A stretch of 48,797 nucleotides of DNA. Source: Streptomyces klenkii. Lineage in GTDB: Bacteria > Actinomycetota > Actinomycetes > Streptomycetales > Streptomycetaceae. Below the pieces are notes generated by a model, which saw only the letters and a list, made by a program, of their open reading frames with translations, searched no databases and was not told the origin of the DNA. Each line of letters begins with the position of its first letter. Position 1 is the stretch's first letter. The position numbers were made by a program, and so were the translations under genes. Positions 42,670-48,797 of this stretch are shown piece after piece. The stretch covers positions 1 to 48,797 of the forward strand of contig NZ_RBAM01000026.1 in NCBI RefSeq assembly GCF_003626645.1, read 5' to 3'.

Positions 42670-43638
42670 ATGAGTGCAACAGGCGGAACCAAGGCCATCG
42701 TCGCCGCGCTCGGCGCCAACATGGCCATCGCCGTGGCGAAGTTCGTCGCGTTCGCGTTCAGCGGCTCGTCGTCGATGCTCGCCGAAGGAGTGCACTCGGT
42801 CGCCGACTCCGGCAACCAGGCGCTGCTCCTGCTCGGCGGCAAGAAGGCCCAGCGCAAGGCCAGCGAGGAACACCCCTTCGGCTACGGCCGCGAGCGCTAC
42901 ATCTACGGGTTCCTCGTCTCGATCGTCCTCTTCACCATCGGCGGCGTCTTCGCGCTCTACGAGGGCTACGAGAAGATCAAGGAACCGCACGCGCTCGACA
43001 ACTGGTACTGGCCCGTCGGCGTCCTCGTCTTCGCCGTCGTCGCGGAGGGCTTCTCCTTCCGCACGGCGGTCAAGGAGTCCGACGAACTGCGCGGCGAGCA
43101 GTCCTGGGGCCAGTTCGTCCGCACCGCCAAGGCGCCCGAACTGCCCGTCGTGCTCCTAGAGGACCTCGGCGCCCTCGTCGGCCTCGTCCTCGCCCTGGCC
43201 GGCGTCGGCCTCTCCATCGCCACGGGCGACGGCCTCTGGGACGGCATCGGCACCCTCTGCATCGGCGCCCTGCTCGTCCTGATCGCCCTCGTCCTCGCCT
43301 CGGAGACCAAGTCCCTGCTGCTCGGCGAGGCCGCCGGCCCCGAACAGGTCGCGAAGATCCGTGCCGCGGCCGTCGACGGCGAGACGGTCACCCGCGTCAT
43401 CCACATGCGCACCCTCCACCTGGGCCCCGAGGAGCTCCTGGTCGCCGCGAAGATCGCCGTCCAGCACGACGACACGGCGAGGGAGATCGCCGACGCGATC
43501 GACGCGGCCGAGGCCAGGATCCGCGAGGCGGTCCCGATCGCCCGCGTCATCTACCTGGAACCGGACGTCTACCGCGAGGAAGCCGCCGCGGCAGGCGAAG
43601 ACCCGGCAGCGACCCCGGGCGGCCCGGCCCGCCACTGA
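42670..43638 (+). CDS. Cation diffusion facilitator family transporter
   Basis: 322 residues. The membrane domain (about 10-215) has the CDF helices with SSMLAEGVHSVADSGNQALLL, where the His/Asp pattern in TM2 forms the transport site, HPFGYGRERYIYGF, and a second site, LLEDLGALVGLVLAL, with Glu-Asp in place of the usual His/Asp. A cytoplasmic C-terminal domain (about 225-305) completes it. The protein would export a divalent metal such as zinc, cobalt or iron in exchange for protons. ATG at 42670; monocistronic or last gene of the manA transcript. Confidence 0.88.
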   Translation: MSATGGTKAIVAALGANMAIAVAKFVAFAFSGSSSMLAEGVHSVADSGNQALLLLGGKKAQRKASEEHPFGYGRERYIYGFLVSIVLFTIGGVFALYEGYEKIKEPHALDNWYWPVGVLVFAVVAEGFSFRTAVKESDELRGEQSWGQFVRTAKAPELPVVLLEDLGALVGLVLALAGVGLSIATGDGLWDGIGTLCIGALLVLIALVLASETKSLLLGEAAGPEQVAKIRAAAVDGETVTRVIHMRTLHLGPEELLVAAKIAVQHDDTAREIADAIDAAEARIREAVPIARVIYLEPDVYREEAAAAGEDPAATPGGPARH

Positions 43639-43728
43639 CGGACGGACGAGCGGGCGGGCGGGCGTACGGAGCGGGCGGGCGTACGGAGGCGACGCGGCGC
43701 GCCGCTTCCCCGGGCCCCGCCCGCCCGG

Positions 43729-45792
43729 TCACTGCACCTCCCGCAGGACGTCCACCAGCGCGTCCGCCTCGCTCTCCGCCGAGAGCAGCCGCTCCCGGAA
43801 CTCCGGGTCCATCAGCTTCCGCGACAGCATCGCCAGGATCCGGAGGTGCTCGTCGCCCGCGGCAGCACTCGGCACCGCGATCATGAAGATCAACCGGGCC
43901 CTCGTCCCGTCGAGCGCACCCCACTCGATCCCCTCGTCCGACCGGGCGAAGCCCACGACCGGCGCCGACACCGCGTCCGTCTTCGCGTGCGGGATCGCGA
44001 TCTCCTCCCCGAGGCCGGTCGTCCCCAGCTCCTCCCGTGCGAGTGCCGCCGCGACCAGACCGTCCACATCGGTCACCGCACCGCTCGCCGCCAGCAGCCC
44101 GGCCATCTCCCGGATCGCCGCATCCTTCTCCCGCGAGGCGAGCTGCGGCCGTACGGTCCGGGCGGTGAGATGGCCGGAGAGCGCGGACCCGGCGGACGCG
44201 GACCCGGTCGCTGCTTCCCCTGCGCCAGGAGCCGGCACGACTGGACTCGGCACCACGGGAGCCGGCGCTACGGACGCCCCCTTCCCGACCCTCCCGGCGG
44301 TCCCGACCGTCATCAACGTGACGGTCGTCAGAGCCGTCACCACCGTCCCGATCGCGATCGCGACGAAGAACATCGGCACCCCGCCGACCGCCCCCAGCGC
44401 CGCCACCACAGGCCCCCCGTGCGGCACGTTGTCCTGCACCGCCGCCAGCCCGGCCACCGCCCCGGCCACCGCGCCGCCGGCCATGTTCGCCGGAATGACC
44501 CGCGCCGGCCGCGCCGCGGCGAACGGGATCGCGCCCTCGGTGATGCCGAAGCACCCCATGAACAGCGCCGCCAGCCCCGTCTCCCGCTCCTGCGCGCTGA
44601 ACAGCCCCCGCCGCAGCAGCGTCGCGAGCCCCTGCCCGAGCGGCGGCACCGGAATCGCGGCCGCGCACATGCCCATGATCTCCGGGTTCTTCGAGACCAG
44701 CCCCGCGCCGAAGAGGAACGCCGTCTTGTTGACCGGCCCGCCCATGTCGAAGGAGATCATCAGCCCGAGCACCACACCGAGCAGAGCGGCACTCGTCCCC
44801 GTCAGGCCGCCCAGCCAACTGGTGAGGTGCTCGAAGACCCAGGCGATCGGCCGGCCGATGACGTAGACGAAGAACAGCCCGAGCGACGTCGTGGCCACGA
44901 CCGGGATCACGATGACCGGCATGATCGGCCGGACGAAGTCCGGCACCCTGACCTTCTTGATCCACAACACCAGGTAGCCGGCCAGGAACCCCGTGGCGAT
45001 CGCCCCGATGAACCCCGCACCCGCCTTGCTGTCGTACAACTCCCCATGGCTCGCGACCCAGCCGCCCACCATGCCCGGCACTAGAGCCGGCCGGTCCCCG
45101 ATCGCGTAGGCGATGTAGCCGGAGAGGACGGGGATCATCAGCGTGAAGCCGATGACGCCGATGTCGTTGACGGACTGCCAGAAGGAACTGTCGAAGACGA
45201 TGCCCTGCGGCGTGGTGCGCCCGCCGAGGGCGAGCGACACGGCGATCAGCAGACCGCCGACCACCACGAACGGGATCATGTACGAGACGCCGTTCATCAG
45301 CGCCTTGTAGACGGATCCGCGCTCCTTCCCGCCGGCGCCGCCCGCACCGCCGAACAGATCGGCGCCGCCTCCGCCGCCGGCCCCCGCTCCCGAGCCGCGG
45401 TGCACCGGCGCGTCGAGAACGTCCCGGATCAGCCGCTCCGGATGGTGGATGCCCTCGGCGACCGCGACGGACAGCACCCGCTTCCCGGCGAAGCGGCTGA
45501 GGTCGACATCCTTGTCGGCGGCGACGATGATGCCGTCGGCCTCCGCGACCTCGCGGTCGGACAGCACGTTCTCCGCCCCGATCGACCCCTGCGTCTCGAC
45601 CTTCATCGCATAGCCGAGCTCCTGCGCGGCCTGGGCCAGCTTCTCCGCCGCCATGTACGTGTGCGCGATCCCGGTCGGGCAGGCGGTCACCGCGAGCAGT
45701 CTGCGCCCCTGACCGCCCCCTCCGTCCTGCCCGTCCCGTCCCTCCCCGCCGCTCTTCCCGGCGGGACCGGTTGCACTGGCTGGACTGGCCAC
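43729..45792 (-). CDS. Fructose-type PTS transporter, fused IIB-IIC-IIA
   Basis: 687 residues with three PTS domains in one chain. IIB (about 30-130) has the phospho-cysteine C38 in LLAVTACPTGIAHTYMAAEKL. The polytopic IIC transport domain spans about 165-500. IIA (about 540-687) has phospho-histidine H602 in IAIPHAKTD. It would import and phosphorylate fructose or a related hexose using HPr. The order IIB-IIC-IIA is unlike the common IIA-IIB-IIC. The start is a GTG at 45792 preceded by GAGGAG at seven bases; the open frame continues far upstream but is not coding. No HPr, enzyme I or 1-phosphofructokinase gene is beside it, and nearness to manA hints at a mannose-related sugar. Confidence 0.9.
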   Translation of the reverse strand: MASPASATGPAGKSGGEGRDGQDGGGGQGRRLLAVTACPTGIAHTYMAAEKLAQAAQELGYAMKVETQGSIGAENVLSDREVAEADGIIVAADKDVDLSRFAGKRVLSVAVAEGIHHPERLIRDVLDAPVHRGSGAGAGGGGGADLFGGAGGAGGKERGSVYKALMNGVSYMIPFVVVGGLLIAVSLALGGRTTPQGIVFDSSFWQSVNDIGVIGFTLMIPVLSGYIAYAIGDRPALVPGMVGGWVASHGELYDSKAGAGFIGAIATGFLAGYLVLWIKKVRVPDFVRPIMPVIVIPVVATTSLGLFFVYVIGRPIAWVFEHLTSWLGGLTGTSAALLGVVLGLMISFDMGGPVNKTAFLFGAGLVSKNPEIMGMCAAAIPVPPLGQGLATLLRRGLFSAQERETGLAALFMGCFGITEGAIPFAAARPARVIPANMAGGAVAGAVAGLAAVQDNVPHGGPVVAALGAVGGVPMFFVAIAIGTVVTALTTVTLMTVGTAGRVGKGASVAPAPVVPSPVVPAPGAGEAATGSASAGSALSGHLTARTVRPQLASREKDAAIREMAGLLAASGAVTDVDGLVAAALAREELGTTGLGEEIAIPHAKTDAVSAPVVGFARSDEGIEWGALDGTRARLIFMIAVPSAAAGDEHLRILAMLSRKLMDPEFRERLLSAESEADALVDVLREVQ

Positions 45793-46073
45793 GTGGGTCT
45801 CCTCACAACGGATCGCTCGCGGCGGCGTGCCGCATCCTCGCGCTGATCGCATCCTGCAACACCTGACCTGCACAGGAAACAAGGACGTTCCGGTGTCAGC
45901 AGCCCGGAGTTCGACGGAATCTGACGTTCCGGCGGATCGGGCGCCAGTGGGGCTGGGGTTCGACCGGCACCCCGGTGTAGATTCGTGGACGAGCCAGACG
46001 TCGCTGCTGATGGCGGTCGGGCGGCCCGCACGACGGACCGGCCGAGGGAGAGAGGGCCTCCGACGGACTGCGC
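45793..46073. other. Divergent intergenic region PTS / ahcY
   Basis: With the structured leader that follows, this makes a 387-base gap without genes. It contains GACGTTCCGG twice (near 45883 and 45924), an inverted CGGAA/TTCCG pair around 45914-45930, and TAGATT near 45980 that could be a -10 box for ahcY, without a convincing -35. Confidence 0.35.
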
Positions 46074-46130
46074 TGCGGTCGGGGCACCGGTGCGTCCAGT
46101 GTGTCCAGCTGCTCAGGCAGCCCGACCGCA
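46074..46130 (+). promoter_or_regulatory. Candidate structured leader RNA of ahcY
   Basis: A closing helix of 10 bp (46074-46083 with 46121-46130, TGCGGTCGGG arm) encloses the palindrome GCACCGGTGC (46084-46093) and a CTGC-TCAG-GCAG hairpin (46109-46120), giving a three-way-junction shape 49 bases before the ahcY start. GCAGCCCG at 46117-46124 recurs at 46171-46178 beside the ribosome site, so GCTGC (46108-46112) could pair with either. It does not match the known SAH riboswitch core that I remember. Confidence 0.4.
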
Positions 46131-46179
46131 TGCACGGCCGTGTCCACCCTCGCTCGCCCTTCACAGAGGAGCAGCCCGT

Positions 46180-47637
<1,458 letters not shown>

Positions 47638-47709
47638 TACCGACGCAGCACGACCAGCAAGATCAGTACGTCCAGCAAGACGCAAAGCAACACGAACAGC
47701 AGTCGGTAG

Positions 47710-47738
47710 CAGGCCCCTGCCGGGAAGGCAGGGGCCTG
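47710..47738 (+). terminator. Terminator after ahcY
   Basis: CAGGCCCCTGCC-GGGAA-GGCAGGGGCCTG forms a perfect 12-bp stem with a 5-nt loop, 73 bases after the ahcY stop. The bases between the stop and the stem are rich in CAGCA and AAC elements. Confidence 0.85.
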
Positions 47739-47763
47739 TCCCCGTTCTGTCGAGGACCCCACC

Positions 47764-48396
47764 ATGCCCCGCGGCCGCTACTCGCTCCATGACCCGCACG
47801 ACCACACCCCCCTCGGTGAAGAGCACTTCCACTGCGCCACCGGCCCCTCCGGCTGGCGCTACGTCTCGCAGCTCACCACTCCCGCCGGCGACCAGGCCGG
47901 CTCCGTCGACCTCACTCTCGACGACCTGGGCCGCCCCATCCGCCTCCAGCTCCAGGCCGCGGACTGGCAGGTGCGCGGCGCGGCCCTCGACGGGGTGACC
48001 TGGGTTCGCACGGACCCGACCGGCGAGCACGCCACGGAGGGCAATGTCCCCGAGGCGCGCGCCTTCACCGGCGCGTCCCCCGCCTTCTATGTCGCCCTGG
48101 CCCGCGCACTGCGCCTGACACCCGGCGCGGGCGCCACGCGCATCCGGCTGGTCGGCTTCACCACCCCCGTCCTCGCCCCCCGGACCCTCGACCAGTCGTG
48201 GGCTCTGGTCAGCAGGACAGCACACGCCACTGACAACGGCCCGCTCCAAGTGGACGAGTACCAGGTCAGCGACCTGGAGACCGGCGAGCAGCACACGGTG
48301 AACCTGGCCGGCGACGTGGTCCTGTCGGCACCCGGCATCGAGCTGGAAGAGCTGGACAGCCCGCCGTCGACGTTCACTGAGGGGTCAGGCCGGTGA
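47764..48396 (+). CDS. Protein of unknown function between ahcY and rRNA operon
   Basis: 210 residues, no signal peptide or membrane helix. Predicted mostly beta-strand, with alternating hydrophobic patterns such as GSVDLTLDDLGRPIRLQLQAADWQVRGAALDGVTWVR, compatible with a putative lipid- or glycolipid-binding barrel, but I do not recognise the family securely. ATG at 47764 with GAGGA a few bases upstream, directly after the ahcY terminator. A gene of similar type sits in this place in other Streptomyces, as I recall. Regulation unknown. Confidence 0.7.
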   Translation: MPRGRYSLHDPHDHTPLGEEHFHCATGPSGWRYVSQLTTPAGDQAGSVDLTLDDLGRPIRLQLQAADWQVRGAALDGVTWVRTDPTGEHATEGNVPEARAFTGASPAFYVALARALRLTPGAGATRIRLVGFTTPVLAPRTLDQSWALVSRTAHATDNGPLQVDEYQVSDLETGEQHTVNLAGDVVLSAPGIELEELDSPPSTFTEGSGR

Positions 48397-48454
48397 CTCG
48401 ATGTGCGGAGGACCTGGTCAGCCTGGTACTGTCCTCTTCGCCCCACAAGAACTG

Positions 48455-48483
48455 TTGACACAGGAGGCGTGGGGAGGTAGATT
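48455..48483 (+). promoter_or_regulatory. rRNA promoter, near-consensus
   Basis: TTGACA (48455-48460), exactly 17 bases, and TAGATT (48478-48483) make the best vegetative promoter in the window, with transcription start near 48490. Confidence 0.85.
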
Positions 48484-48503
48484 CGAACGGTTGCCGGGTG
48501 AGC

Positions 48504-48532
48504 TGGACAGGCTCCCTAGCAACGGGTAGTGT
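48504..48532 (+). promoter_or_regulatory. Second rRNA promoter
   Basis: TGGACA (48504-48509), 17 bases, TAGTGT (48527-48532). Tandem promoters of this kind are typical of Streptomyces rRNA operons. An inverted GTTGC/GCAAC pair (about 48489-48524) overlaps it. Confidence 0.6.
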
Positions 48533-48797
48533 CTATAGCGCTCTGGTGGCGAACGAGATTCGCCCCGGGCACCTCGATTCCTTATCGGAAAGCAGAAAGC
48601 CGATTAGCTCGGCCGGAAAGCGTCTGATAAAGTCGGAATCACCGCCGGAAAGTGAAAGCTGAAAGGCGAAACCCCGCTCCAACAGGGGGCCGGAAACGGA
48701 ATTCGGACCGGAAACGGGCCGGAAAACGGATCTGGTAAGGTTGGAAACAACGAAGGGAAGCGCCCGGAGGAAAGCCCGAGAGGGTGAGTACAAAGGA

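Larger units (their letters stand above)
48397..48797 (+). promoter_or_regulatory. rRNA operon upstream and leader region
   Basis: No gene. After the two promoters listed below, the leader carries repeated CCGGAAA/GGAAAGC elements and the related boxes GTCTGATAAAGTCGG (about 48624-48638) and TCTGGTAAGGTTGG (about 48731-48744), which look like further -10-like or processing elements of Streptomyces rRNA leaders. The 16S sequence itself (expected to begin TTCACGGAGAG-like) has not started by the window end. Confidence 0.75.

Noticed and set aside
43650..43728. Strong terminator after the CDF gene
   Set aside because: GGGCGGGC and GCCCGCCC can pair across about 40 bases, but the sequence is so GC-rich and repetitive that many alternative pairings exist; not listed as a feature.
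48600..48797. Start of 16S rRNA
   Set aside because: The sequence is still leader with GGAAA-type repeats; no 16S 5' end is seen before the window ends.

Overview
The window is high-GC actinobacterial DNA from the Streptomyces chromosome core. Evidence: very high GC, GTG and TTG starts, short Streptomyces-like intergenic gaps, a WhiB protein of 87 residues that looks like the sporulation regulator itself, F420 genes, and an rRNA promoter region at the right edge. The order purK-purE, acyl-CoA dehydrogenase, LCP, TIGR03089, mannose-1-P guanylyltransferase, fbiB-fbiA, whiB, zincin-like, DUF3499, manB, SIS, manA, ahcY is one I recall as also present in Mycobacterium (the purK to sahH block around whiB2), so most of the region is an old, vertically inherited block rather than an island.

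Layout. 0.2-4.2 kb: POT peptide transporter (minus), then an OmpR-type response regulator and its sensor kinase. 4.2-7.8 kb: GtrA-like membrane protein, purK-purE (overlapping ATGA) and an M19 dipeptidase. 7.8-11.5 kb: UDP-glucose/GDP-mannose-type dehydrogenase, acyl-CoA dehydrogenase, two-domain VOC protein. 11.5-22 kb: five LytR-CpsA-Psr (LCP) cell-wall ligases on the minus strand, interrupted by a plus-strand thioesterase and a glycosyltransferase. 22-26.6 kb: TIGR03089 protein, secreted PGRP-type amidase, mannose-1-P guanylyltransferase, AlkA-like glycosylase. 26.8-29.7 kb: minus-strand operon cysteine dioxygenase-fbiA-fbiB. 30-36.5 kb: whiB, a giant GT2 membrane protein and a coupled DUF5719 secreted protein. 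36.5-43.6 kb: zincin-like protein, DUF3499, manB, Trm112-like, SIS protein, manA, CDF transporter. 43.7-48.8 kb: fructose-type PTS, ahcY, a small unknown protein and the promoters of an rRNA operon whose 16S gene lies just outside.

How they work together. manA, manB and the guanylyltransferase give the complete route from fructose-6-P to GDP-mannose; the GT2 enzymes, LCP ligases and amidase point to envelope glycan assembly and attachment. FbiA/FbiB finish coenzyme F420. PurK/PurE and AhcY are housekeeping.

Most interesting non-coding signals: (1) a 28-codon minus-strand reading frame ending RCRCSSC upstream of cysteine dioxygenase, which looks like a cysteine-sensing leader peptide controlling the dioxygenase-F420 operon; (2) a ~131-nt stem-loop at 26665-26795 whose arm differences are mostly G-U compatible on one strand; (3) a three-way-junction-like fold in the ahcY leader with an alternative pairing near the ribosome-binding site; (4) a three-copy intergenic repeat between manB and the Trm112-like gene; (5) a 7-codon ORF whose stop overlaps the whiB start. 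All these are sequence-reading inferences; no alignment, folding or search was run.
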